64,000 nucleotides of DNA, from assembly GCA_027604505.1 (NCBI GenBank), contig JADIIX010000007.1, positions 62,001 through 126,000 of the forward strand, in the 5' to 3' direction. Of the stretch, positions 44,513 through 55,864 are shown in pieces. The translations under genes and the position numbers were made by a program. Source of the stretch: Gonapodya sp. JEL0774. Its lineage: Eukaryota > Monoblepharomycota > Monoblepharidomycetes > Monoblepharidales > Gonapodyaceae. Numbering within the stretch: position 1 is the first letter of the stretch; each line of letters starts with the position of its first letter. The notes beneath the pieces were generated by a model, which was given only the letters and a program-made list of their open reading frames with translations, was not told the DNA's origin and ran no database searches.

Positions 44513-47431
44513 ATGCCTGACCTTCCAGCCTTGCCCAATCAGCCCCCGCCGTTGTCGCCTTTCCCCAACGCGGACCAGAGAGCACCAGCCCCACCTCCCA
44601 GTATCCCACCCACGACCCCTGCTGCAAACAGCGTGCTCCATTCACAGAAAATGGAAGTAGAACATGTGAAATCGATCAGAGGACCCTTTCGGGAATCACG
44701 ACTGGTCGGAACGATTCCCCAGACTACGCACAAGAACCCCTTTTGCTATCGGCATAGACCGGATATCCTGAGACCGAGTGACGCTCATAAGCAAGAAAGC
44801 ATGCGAAAGGTGCGTGAACCAAAACCCTAAAATTTTCCGAGAGTCCCTAGCTGGGCACGATGTCGTTGAGGGCTGCTGTGTGGTACACTTTCGTAAATGG
44901 GCAATTTGGGTGAAACGATTCACATTGTTACTTGGCTAGGCATCCAAGGAAAGCATTTTTGATGCACCCTAGTCGCTGAGCTGATGGTGCTGTAGTGTGC
45001 CATGCCCCTTCGAGCCACTGATTTTGTTTCGATTTGCCCCTTCGTTCATTGACCTCTTCTCCCAACTGAAACGTGCTTCACTGCCTTCAATCGCTCTCGG
45101 TGCATAATTTGATGTCTTGATCTCACTCAGCACATAAACGCTTTGCCATCAACATCCCAAGCCAGTATCATGGACATCTGGTCCATCTACACCTCAATGT
45201 CCCCCACTGACCGTAAAGTCCTTCTCGAAGGCCTCCTCCATCAGTCCTGTGTCCCTCAACTTTCCTACATCGCCGCTGAACTAAACACATATCTCCGAAT
45301 CGATTACATCGCGACCGCTCCTCGAGAAATCGCCTTGAAGATTCTCACGTATCTTGACGCGACTTCTCTTTGCCACGCTGCTCAAGTTTCTCGAACTTGG
45401 AAGCGAATAGCCGACGATGACGTAATTTGGCACCGAATGTGTGAGCAGCACATCGACCGCAAGTGCCCCAAATGCGGATGGGGCCTGCCTCTGCTGGACT
45501 TCAGCAAATACCGAAAGCGAAGGATATCCATCGCCTCTCAGGACGCTACACGGTGCTCTATGGAAGAAGCAGCAGCCGCGCAGGAGCTGTCAGGAGCTGG
45601 GACGGATCCACAAGCGAGCGTGAGCCGTTTGGGGCCGGCGGTGGATGTTTCGCGGAACAAGCGGCGGCGACTGAAAATGAACCATCCAGAAGATGAAGGG
45701 CGGCCCCTTCCTACTGCACCAGCATCTGATGAATCTATGGGGGAGCAACCAGATTCTCGGCCTTTGATTCTGAACTCTTCTCGGCCTCTCCCAATCCCTA
45801 GTCCAAGGTCAGGGCGTTCTGCATACCCAACTGCCCCGCCCAGGAATAGCGGGCATCCTATCGTCACCGCATCCCTTACCTCACACACCTCGAGCGTTTC
45901 CCCTTCATCGTTGTCATCATCTGCGTCTTCAGAAACCCTTTCCCCCTACTCAGAAGTCGCTCCGGCGCACTGCACATATTTCCGTGCGTGGAAGGAAATT
46001 TATGCTGAGCGCTTGCTCGTAGAGAGGAACTGGCGGAAGGGGAACTATCAATTTCAAACGCAGCCTGCGTATGGGGAAGCGATGGCTCTAGATGGTGGTG
46101 GTGGCGGGGGCGGCGCCCTAGAGCCCATTCTGACTATGCAACTCGATGAGTGTCAAAATATTCTCGCCGTGGGGGGTCATTCAGATGGAACGGTGCGACT
46201 CTTCACACCTGGAACACCAAATCCATTTTTGGTTCTTCGTGGTCACGCAGGACCAGTGCGAGCTCTCAAGTTTGACCAGAACAAATTGGTGTCAGGGTCA
46301 ACTGACGGAACCATACGGGTGTGGAGGCATCGAACTCCTGGTGGAGATCTCGCCAAAATATTGCGTGGCCATCTTGGGCCAGTGACCTGTTTGGACTTTG
46401 ACGACCGTTTGTTGGTCTCGGGTGGATGTGACAATAGCATTCGTGCCTGGAACTTTGGCACTGGTAGGGGCTTTACGCTTTCGGGTCACACGGATTGGGT
46501 CAACGGCGTGAAGTTGTGTGGGAACTACGTCTTTTCTGTTAGTGACGATCACACACTACGAATGTGGGATCTGGAGAAGCGTGCGTGCATTCGAGTCATG
46601 ACTGGACATGTCGCTCCAGTACAATCTGTGAAAGTGAATCCATCAGTTGCAGCCGTACAGGAGCAGACCGATTCCAGCAAGAACAAGAGCAAGGCTTTGG
46701 ATAACGGTCTTGAAACTCAGGGAACCGATACCGTCCTCTCATCGTCATCACGTTCTGGGTCGCTCGCGGTGAAGTCGGCTTCGGATCGACCAATTCGGGT
46801 TGTGACTTGTTCTCTCGATAATACCATCAAAGTGTGGAACCCGTTCACTGGCCAGTGCCTCCGGACCATGTTCGGCCATATGGAAGGGGTCTGGTGCGTT
46901 GCCTTCGACTCACTCCGCATTGTCAGTGGTGCCCAGGACGGCAAAGTGGAAATTTGGGACACAGAGACAGGTGAAACGCTCCATACTTTGGGATTGGGTG
47001 GGACGTGCAAGGCCGGGTTCGGCGGGAGAGTGATGCGACGAAATGCAAGCGGGGATCAAAGAGCTGCCGCATTGCAGGAGGCGGACGAGAATAGTGACAG
47101 CGAGGACGATGATATTGGACATGCTTCACTTGCCGGTCCTCCGACTGTTCCTGGCCAAGGTAACCTTGCAGCGATTGGATTGCAAGTTCCAGCTGCAATG
47201 CCTTTGGGACAACCACAACAACAACGCTCACGGTGTGCCATCACAGCAGTGCAGCTGACGGACACGAAGATCATCGCCGGCGGCTCCGATGGTGTGGTCC
47301 GAGTCTGGGACTTCGGCATTACGTTGGACCTCGGCATCGGGCTTGGAAAGCAGGATGAGGAAGTTGAATGGGAAGGGAGAAGGAGTCCAGAACGTGTTGA
47401 GAGCTGGAATGTGGAGGCCATGGTGCTCTGA
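44513..47431 (+). CDS. MET30: Met30/SCON2-type F-box/WD40 protein (SCF receptor for sulfur control)
   Basis: Model: exons 44513-44809 and 45131-47431 with a 321 bp intron, giving 865 residues in phase. The N-terminus has NPFCYRHRPDIL, as in sulfur-controller proteins. The second exon opens with the helical region before the F-box (VLLEGLLHQSCVPQLSYI). The F-box spans about residues 160-205 (APREIALKILTYLDATSLCH) and is followed by the hallmark MCEQHIDRKCPKCGWGLPLL. About seven WD40 repeats (residues about 425-840; GHAGPVRAL, GHLGPVTCL, GHTDWVNGV, GHMEGVWCV) form the substrate propeller, with Ser-rich linkers and a Gly run. Met30, SCON2 and Pof1 ubiquitinate or restrain the Met4/Cys-3 bZIP factor when sulfur is ample. 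The divergent neighbour is such a bZIP. The 5' exon is supported by the family match rather than transcripts. Confidence 0.93.
44810..45130 (+). other. 321 bp intron of the Met30-like gene
   Basis: Donor GTGCGT at 44810 and acceptor CACTCAG ending at 45130, phase 0. It is four to five times longer than the local norm. No extra exon is needed for the family alignment, but a hidden short exon cannot be excluded. Confidence 0.6.
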
Positions 47432-47685
47432 TTCGCCAACTCATTCGTTGAGTTTGATTCGTTGTTTGCGTTTTGTTGCCGCCTAGTTGCATTGGAAGTT
47501 ATATCTATTTTTGTAAATGAATTCATACCGCATTGATGAAGTACTCCGGTCAATTCATTCAAGTATGTTGATAATAAGATGTCCGATCTCGATGCAGGCA
47601 TGAGATTACCAAATCTCATCGCTCCGAATCCGCGCCAACAGATATCTAAAGAGCACATCAGTGCGCAATCCCTTGCATCGGATCG

Positions 47686-49464
47686 ATGTCGCTCGTTCAC
47701 AAGAAAAAGTGGACCGTCAATGCTCGATTGTGTGCAGCCGTCCTCCTCGCCGCCCTGGGGTTGTATGTTTACGGTGACAGACTCAAAAAAATGATGTGAG
47801 TGTTCGTGATGCGTTTATGCGTATTTTAGGAGCGGATGTCATGAATCTGTTGTGTTGTTTCCGTGGTATGTTATTGGCTCCCCCTCCTAAGCTTAACTAC
47901 TCCACATTCCGTAGAGTTTCAAGACAAAAAAAGACGACGTATACTTATAGTTGGTGGTGGCTATGCGGGCTTGGTGGGTACAGGAATGGGAAATTGATGT
48001 GGAAAGCGGCTTCCTGAAGAATGATTTTCACCAGTTGATGGCGAAAGCTCTCTACACAACCCTTCGTGGAGTCCCCGTAGACATCGAAGTATTGGAAGCA
48101 CGGGATAAATTTTATCACAAGTGAGTGCCCTGTACCGTGCACGTTTTGATATCGCGGGTTGGGAACATAATATCTGTTGGTAGTGTTGGGAGTTGTCGAG
48201 GTGTCTCAGAAGCTGGATTTGCTAAGGTACTATGGATTCCGTATGACCGATTCCCCGTACCAGTTCGGACAAACTGCCGTGTGCTGGTATGTCTTCCGGT
48301 ACGATAATCTCCGGAGAACAATAATTTCTAATTCCTTAACAGGAGGTCCACCATGATCACATCGTGACAGATTCGGGTGAAATTCTTTTGTACGAGTACT
48401 TGGTGGTGGCTACGGGCTCAGTGAGCTCCCCTCCGGCGAAGTTTCTGCCCACTGTAAAGTCACATGAGGCCATTGGCCTCCTCGAGCGCATACAGCGTGC
48501 TGTTGCACAATCCCAGCACATCGTTATAATTGGTGGTGGTGCGGCTGGTTGTGAACTTGCTGGTGACATTGCGGACCAGTATCCAAATACCAGGGTGACA
48601 CTTGTCGAAGCACTTGGAACCATTTTGCCTGGACGAGCGGTAACAGAATATATGCGGAAAACAGTGGCAGAGAAGCTGTCAAACAAGGGGGTTGTGATTG
48701 TCACTGGGGCACGAGTGTTACTTGAGGAGGGAGAGCTACGGACTTCATCAACCGAGTTTCCTGATCCAACACATCATGTTCTGTTCACTGACACTGGCAT
48801 ATCTCTTGATTCAGACTTGCAGGTGAGATTGATCGAATTGGTAGTAGGCACCTGTTATCACTCAAGTTGACTTCACTCTTTCAAAGCTTATATGCTCAGG
48901 AAATCTGCACTATAATGGTACCTGCCTCTCTTCTCTTGCAGTGTCGCATCCAACTATACTCGATCAACTTACACACGAAGTTTGTGTTCGACGAACGCTT
49001 CAGCTTCAAGATGAAGAGCTTCCCCACATATTTGGCCTCGGAGACGTCTCCAACACGCACGCATCCAAAACTGTTGTTTCTGCAGAAATGCAGGCACAAG
49101 TAGTGGAGCAGAATATCATGTCACTCCTCAGTGCAGAGTATGAAGCAGGAGTTGATCGAGATGACTTTGTGATGCGAATGCAGGTACTGAGGCGTGTGGA
49201 CAACCTCAGGGAATTTTCCGCACAGGGACCGCTTTTGTTTTTGGCACTCGGGAAGTACGATGGCGCAGCACAGTTGCCATTTGTAGGGGTTTTGGGTGGA
49301 TGGTTCATGCGTCAGTTGAAATCGGCGGATGTAATGGTGAGAAGTCAAATCGTCGTCACTGTGACCTGTCGGCATTTGTGAAACTGATCACGATTTTTTA
49401 TGTTGCTTTTACGTAGACCCATTCATGGTGGAAGAAATTGGGATATGATACGGTGCCTTCGTAG
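47686..49464 (+). CDS. AIFM2/AMID-type FAD-dependent NAD(P)H oxidoreductase
   Basis: Family members reduce quinones with NAD(P)H; human AIFM2 (FSP1) regenerates lipid radical-trapping coenzyme Q. Model: exons 47686-47773, 47830-47865, 47915-47973, 48035-48120, 48184-48286, 48343-48822, 48887-49336 and 49417-49464, giving 449 residues, all in phase. A hydrophobic segment (residues about 12-30, AAVLLAALGLYVYG) looks like a membrane anchor. The FAD fold starts ILIVGGGYAGL (50-61). RDKFYHN, WIPYDRF and the second dinucleotide fold HIVIIGGGAAGCELAG (about 183-198) follow. HIFGLGDVSN with the GD at 336-337 and a C-terminal LPFVGVLGGWFMRQLKSAD with HSWWKKLG complete the family pattern. The first two introns were chosen by phase; the stronger GTGAGT at 47796 gives no in-frame join. 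Confidence 0.85.
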
Positions 49465-49524
49465 CTGATTACGTGGATTGATTACTATGTAGATGCGCAT
49501 AAAATCGAATGATGTATGTATATA

Positions 49525-52167
49525 CTACGGTGTCAATTTCGAAGAGTTTAGCTCAACTGCAGCCTGTAATGCAAGCTGGAACTCTGTGTTGAGATCTGTG
49601 GCCCGAACATCGAGGCGAGTAATGTACTGTAAGACAGATAGCGTAAGAGCCTGTGACACGCAAATCGATCAACACCACAGAGCATTACTTTATTTCCCCG
49701 CACCCCGTCAAGAAGAGCTTTCCCTGCCAGATCTTCTTTGGACATAGCTTCTCCCCCTTGAAGTGCACTCATGGATACAACACTCTCCGCTCGGCTGGGT
49801 GCAGCTGACGCCATTCGTGATTTAATGTCACCACTCGGTAAAGGTGGCAAGTCAGGTAGCTCAATCGTAGAAGGGGAAGCGGTCGGTGTTGTGCTCGCTG
49901 CAGCGGTGGAAGACTCGCTTTGCAGTGTCGCTCCAAACTTGTTGCAGCTTAGATCCACCTTCTCCAAAACTGCGGCGACGTTGCGACGTAGAGCTGCTCC
50001 AACTGCAATGGCGGTGTCGCAGCCGACACCAGTGGATGCCAGATCGAGTATCTTGACAGTAGAATTTCCGGGTGGCTTGCCGCCGGCTGTGGGGATAAGG
50101 GGGTGAGTTGTCATCTCATTCGTCCGGGCAAGGCCCTGCACAACCTCCACGCCTCCTGCATCACCAAGGTCGTTGAGTCGCAAAGATAGGTGCACAAGAC
50201 TTGTGTTCCACCAAAGTGCACGGCCCAATGACTGGGCACCAACTGCATCGATCCGATTGTTACAGAGGAGGAGGTGGGTAAGAGCGATTCCCGGAAGATA
50301 AACAGCGGAGAAACCCTGAAGCGCTGGTTGAGGAGGGAAGGCAAGCAAGTGAGCTATCGCTCTCGTCCCTGCTGAGGCTATTCGGTTATGAGACAGATCT
50401 GTACAATGACAAGTCCATGGAAACACACCCAGCGCGAGAAAAAACGACATTGACAATTCTCGAACCTAGCTTTCTAATTGGCCCTCCAGCCATTGCTCTA
50501 CACAGCAAGCGGCATTTGTCGTCATCAATCGCCGATCGAGTGATAGTCAAAGACACGAGACAATTGGTAAAGTGATCGGGGAGACTCTTAGACAGGATAA
50601 CTTCTGGGAACTTGGCGATTTGAGCCTGGTACTGATTTGCTTGCCACTCAAGTGCGCGACAAAGCCGAATGCAATCGTTTTGGGTCATTCCAAAGAGTTT
50701 CCAGGAGAAATTCATTGCGGTATCTCTCATTCTGACAATGAACACCATAAGATCCACGAATTTCTTTGTGCAGATTTGCTTCAGACTTCAGAGCCTCACC
50801 CGAAGTACACTTCCAACTCCCGCAATCCATGTATCCCACCAGGGCCGAGCAGCTCGCCAAGATCAAGATGATCTCCCTCCAGTGATCGATCTGCAAATGG
50901 TATCCCACTGTCGGGCATGATTCCGGGTGTTGTTGGTATCGGATTCAAGTACGGAAGGTTGGAGGAAGGCGCAGGTCGGAGCTGCTCGATTCGCAGAGTT
51001 CGGATAAATGGCCCAGAAATTCGAAGCAAATCGGCGAACTCTCCAGTCGTGAGAGTATTTGGAGCGAGAGGCTCGCCAGTGAGAGAGGCCATTAACTGAG
51101 GTGAAAAGATCGGTCCCGAAACCGGTACTACTGCGGCTGACGACTGGGAACCGTCTGTTGTTCCGCGTCGCCCTGCCGACCCGGGCACCGAAGAGGAAGT
51201 GGGGGAGATGGGTACACCAGTAGTTCCACCCTTATTTGCCACCTTTTGTATATTGGCAATGAGCTTTAGTGCCGGTGCAGCAGAGATGGGGGTTGGGGTG
51301 CTGAAACCCGGTGGAGGGGCGATCCCATCCCCTGCGGCACCACCACCTGCTGGAGGCACAAACCCTTCAATTTCTCTTTGAAGGTAGAGTTCAAAGAAGA
51401 GGCGCTTCCAAGAATAGCCATGATGAGAGGGAACGCATTCGGACGGAGTGAATGTTGCCAGGGCTCGGCGGTGCCAATACGAAGGTGCCGAGACTTGCGG
51501 ATGTGTCGGTGTGGAGCTCAACTGAGTGATTTGTGATGACCCCGAGTGCACTCCCGAGATAATCTCCTGACTGGCGTCCGGGATGATAGGAGCAGCTACG
51601 GAGAGCGAAATCTCCGCCGGGAGCAGAGATAATAGAACCTTTCGATGTTTCAGTGGGAGCGGTGCCAGAACCGGGTTCTCTATCGGATGTTTCAATAAAG
51701 ACGGTCAGTTATTTACCAGAAAGACCCAATCTGAAGTGAAGTGGGAACGGTCCCGTGAACATACGGTCAAAGTTGGCGACAAGAACCTCGATACACAAGG
51801 TAGTGAGTCTTTTGACTGATGATAGATTCCAAGTGGGATCTTCTGCAATAAGTCTACGCTCTCCCTTCGCAAGAATAGGCTCCGATGATTGCAACTCGGA
51901 GTCAGTGGCAGGAGCGGGAGTCGCGTCTGAATGCGCGTGAGTTGTCTTTCTCTTTTGATTCCCCTGTCCCAAAGACGATCGACGCTTATCCAATTTCTCT
52001 GCCTTGTTCGATATCTCAGATGGGTTTGTGGAAGTTGCTTCATTTGAGTGAGTTGCATGTGACGCGTTCCCATTCGTGTTCGCAATCAGCTGCGATTGCG
52101 AGTTCCGATTTGACTCTTGTGTGCCTGCCACCGAAGAGCGCCGAGTTAAGTCCGCCGTGTCTCCCAT
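49525..52167 (-). CDS. DRC5: Dynein regulatory complex subunit 5 (DRC5/TCTE1)
   Basis: DRC5 is a leucine-rich-repeat subunit of the nexin-dynein regulatory complex of motile axonemes. Model: exons 51717-52167, 50800-51679, 50466-50731, 49689-50398 and 49525-49626, giving 802 residues (human TCTE1 about 500; the excess is Ser/Thr/Asn-rich N-terminus and loops). Matches in order: LTTLCIEVLVANFDRM; LPLKHRKVLLSLLPAEISLSVA; YWHRRALATF; YSWKRLFFELYLQREI; RELEVYFGMRDTAMNFSWKL; ITRSAIDDDKCRLLCRAM; LRRs DLSHNRIASAGTRAIA, LLLCNNRIDAVGAQSLGRAL, LSLRLNDLGDAGG and VDLSCNKFG; and a final LDVRATDLNTEF. The first intron is only 37 bp if the GTAAAT donor is right. The gene implies motile flagella. It converges on the AIFM2-like gene with a 60 bp gap. 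Confidence 0.92.
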
Positions 52168-52332
52168 GTCTGCAGGAGAACCCGATCAACAAGGTTGGTT
52201 AGAAGGCCACAGCACCCATCAAACAAATATTCATAATTCTTTTATTTGATCCGAATTGACTTCGAACTCCGAAGATACAAGAAGATTCCGAAGATACAAG
52301 AATATTCCGAAAACTCAAGAATAAATCCCAGC

Positions 52333-55300
52333 TCAGACAAACTTGAGCTTCGACACGTGGTCAGTTTTTCGACGTGTCGATCGGATATACCCCAGCATTT
52401 GAAGTTCTGCGACTGCTCGCGCAAACCGAGCGTGTACGATTTGCAGTCGTTCCAGCTTTTCGGCCTTCGCTTCTGCGGTGAGTTTGTCGTCACTTTCAAT
52501 ATCTGAGTAGGTGGCGTCATCGTCATGGGACATCTCTGACTCTGTGTCTGCATTTGGCCGAGATCATGAAAGAGAAAGGACACACATACACGCAGAGAAT
52601 GAAGAATCCATCAAAAGCTTTTATTTAAAAATCAAAATCAATTAATACCACTCACCAGAGACGCTGTTGGGTATTCTCGCCTTCCCGCTACCGTTTACTC
52701 TCCCTCCTGGGGACATCCCACCCCCACGTACCTTGCTCTGCGGTGCCATCGCCACAACGGCTTTGAAACTTACAAACCAATCAAAGAGGTTCACGAGCTT
52801 TCCATGCTCCAGATACAGCCCGTAAGCCACGCTTGTATCGTGCATCGTTGGAGAGACAACGTGTTCGCCGTGGCGGGAAGGTAGGGGACAACACTCACAT
52901 CGGAGATAAGATGGTGAAGCAGCGAGTGCGACGTGAGAAGAGGGAAACAACTGAGGCATGAACGTCTTGGTAGAGCGACGAGGATTAATTGCGCTGATAA
53001 CGGATTGGACAAATTACACTCCGACAGCCTCACCTTTTCAATGACGCCGGAATCATCAAAGTATTCAAGCTCCCATCCTATGAATTCTTCGTAAGTCCTG
53101 AGTCCAGCAGTCACGTACGTGGAAAACCAGTTCTCAAACTCGGCTAACGCCCCCTTCCATGTTCCCTTTTCCATCTCTTTCCTCCTTTCCTCTTCCTCTA
53201 CCCGCAATCGCCGTGCTAGGTTCGTGCTTCTTCCGTGGTGTGAGCCATTGCTAGTCGATCCTTTCCACCCATGTAGTTTTTCTGCGTCGAGACCATTCGT
53301 TGTCCTCACATACCCGGAGGTTCGAACGGATTGTCCATCAGTAGAGCCATTATAGCTGCTCAGCACATCGATAGCTGCAGCTAGTGTTCTAGCGGCATCA
53401 CGTGCGCGGTTTCGTACCCGTGGAGGTTTTGCTTCATCGGTGCGAGCCCCGTCAAGTAAGTTCTTAACCTCTTGAAGAACTGCGATAAGGTCGCTCGGCC
53501 GTTTTCTCGATAAGCTCACAACTACCCGTTTGAGCCATTCAGAATTGGATAGGCTTCGGGCGGCATCTGGGTCGAGCGCATGCCGAAAAAGAGTTGCTGG
53601 ACGAGCTTGCATGCCAGAAGCAGAGGCAAGGCTACGGAGAATGAGCCATGCGATGTGACGATTTGCTGCATGTGTGCGAAGGCCCCGAAGAAATACAGGG
53701 ACGAAATTCGTGAGGAAGAAGCGGGGTGTGCAGGAGAGAAGCGAATCGAGGTCAGACACACTCGCTGGTGTGGAGTTGGTAGTATCGAGGATGTGTTCAG
53801 AGTGTCTGTAAGGAAAACTGAATCTCAGACAACATGACAAGCTAGCAAGCATTGTACCAGGAACCACCTCTGTACAGAGCCCCAACAAACTCTCGCAACC
53901 TCTCCATAACCACCGATTCCGTCTTCATCACCGACCGATTCCATCAACTTTATCACCCGCTCCCACTCCCCTGAACCATGATCGGGATCCAACCCTACCA
54001 GAACACTCAGCGGATTTCGACAGAAATGTGCCATCAATGCATATTGTATGCCCCGAACCAATTCCGAAATGGAGAGCAGACGGTCCGTGAACTGTGCGAG
54101 AAGAACGTCGTAGACGGCGTGAGAAAGTAGTACCGGTGAGGCAGAATAGGCGAAAAGCTTGAGGCGAGTCGACATAAGTGAGTAGCGGGATTATAAATGG
54201 GTGCGGCAAGCATAATTACAAGATTGACCCACTTCTTCAACTATTGCATCCAGACAATCAGAAGCTTGCTGCAAGTAGAATGGCTCAGGCCTCAGAAGGC
54301 TCACCACAGAGCTTGGTAGCGCTTGGTGAATTGTTTCCATTGAGGTTGCCAGTCCGATGAGGAGCACGAAAGGAAGTTCCGACATATAATCGCTTGACAG
54401 CGACATAATTTGAGCTTAAAAACTTTGCATTTATAACAGTAAGATCTCACCCAAGCACGGTTACGAGGTCACCCACGACGCTAGGAGGGAATCCTTCGAA
54501 GTCGTGTAGCATGACCACGAGCCTGGCTTCTGTTCCTTCTTCTCGTTTTCTTCTCCACCAAGCGCGCAATACCTTCATGTCATGGCCAACAGCTTTGCTG
54601 TTTCCTGCAGGACGTTTGCGGAAGGTGAAGGGTGAGGAAAACGGGTCGCCTCGACTTGTTCGTTGCTTTAGATCAGCTTCGTCTCCATCCAGATCAGCTG
54701 CACTGGTATTATCAGTTTCGTCGTCATCATCTTCGTCGTCTTGAGGGGCTTCACCAACAGGGTCCATGAATGACTCAATCGTTATTCGCATGGCAGATTT
54801 AAGATTAGGGCAGTCCGAAGGCAGCAGGTGTGCAACTCGAACTTCAGCACGGAGAGAAGGCTGTGGCGCACTAAGAGCAGTTGTAGCATGGGGCGTGAAC
54901 GAAGAAGGACGCAGCTCGAGGATCCGCTTGAATAGGCGTGAATACAGGATATCGTGGTCGGCACCATTGATTCCTGTGAGAGGGGACATAACAAAATTTC
55001 AAACAAAATACCTTGCAGCCAATTTATAACGACGTACCTGAAAATATGAGGCCCGTGGGGATGTCATGGAGGGGTAAAATGGATGCCCTAGGAGAATAAT
55101 TCAATGGGAATTACACCCTTGCTCGAGCACATGAATCCCACCTGTCACCCGACCAGTGGTCAGCCTCGACGAATCTGGCGATGTTATCGATTGCGTCACG
55201 GTTGAGGTTTATCATGACATCCTGCCAGGCACTACGATGAGAAACTCCAGACACAAAACCGGGACAAGAACTGACATCGATTTTCCATTTGACTATCCGC

Positions 55301-55663
55301 CAAGCTTCATTGAATTTTCTCTCGCGGAGCTCGCAGAGCTCTCTCGGTTCCTCAAAATGGCCCTCATATACACAAGGCTCAAACCCAAGACTGATGGCGG
55401 AACTATTTTTCACTGAGGGCGTGACATAGATTGAAGTATGGCGGCATTGCATCCGCAGGGATATTTAGAATGAAAGCGGGCTCGTACTTTAAATTATACC
55501 ACTCACATTCAGTTCGCTTCCGTGAAGAAGGGCCAGAATCAAAGCCGCTATTCTTGTGCTCGAAGTCATTAGCACCCTCTGATTCGTCAGGAATGATAAA
55601 GAATGTCGTCTGAATGCCCAATTCACGAATCAAGACACAATGTGAGATTGTGTTGGAAACCAT
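52333..55663 (-). CDS. ORC3: Origin recognition complex subunit 3 (ORC3)
   Basis: ORC3 is part of the six-subunit complex that marks replication origins and loads MCM. Model: exons 55507-55663, 55276-55412, 55142-55221, 55038-55087, 54451-54973, 54233-54392, 53868-54157, 53034-53805, 52656-52950 and 52333-52547, giving 892 residues; lengths sum to 2679 nt and all phases match. Family blocks: HDIPTGLIFSGINGADHDIL, LVVMLHDFEGFPPSVV, LPFVLLIGLATSMETIHQAL, FTDRLLSISELVRGIQYALM with HFCRNPLSVL, SVAYGLYLEHGKLVNLFDW, and the C-terminal winged-helix end VHARFARAVAELQMLGYI with RKTDHVSKL. The ORC/AAA-like fold has no catalytic Walker motifs, as expected for ORC3. Human ORC3 is about 710 residues; extra length lies in acidic and Ser/Arg inserts. 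Donor GTGGTT at 53867 is weak. It is divergent from NSRP1. Confidence 0.93.
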
Positions 55664-55864
55664 GAATGCCGGAACTTCGATCTCACCCGAGTCAAAGAGT
55701 CAAACTCGTCAACACCGATTTCCTCTGCGTTTTCGTCCTCAGCATCAGCTTCCCGTCGTCGCTTGGTTGGACGCATGCGTGATATTCGGTGATATGTTGT
55801 TTTGCCAAGTGAATCATGATGGCCGGCTAGATTTTACATATATAACCAACTTTATTACATTCTC
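55664..55864. promoter_or_regulatory. Bidirectional promoter of ORC3 and NSRP1
   Basis: 201 bp lie between two divergent ATGs. TATATAA sits at 55838-55844, only about 20 bp before the NSRP1 ATG, so if it is a TATA box the leader would be very short. Nothing else is recognised. Confidence 0.4.

Noticed and set aside
44513-44830. 105-residue Pro-rich protein as its own gene
   Set aside because: Its NPFCYRHRPDIL is the N-terminal hallmark of SCON2/SconB proteins, and a phase-0 donor at 44810 joins it to the F-box/WD40 exon.
48918-48941. A 24 bp intron in the AIFM2-like gene with GT and AG ends
   Set aside because: Too short for splicing and exactly eight codons in frame, so it is kept as coding sequence.
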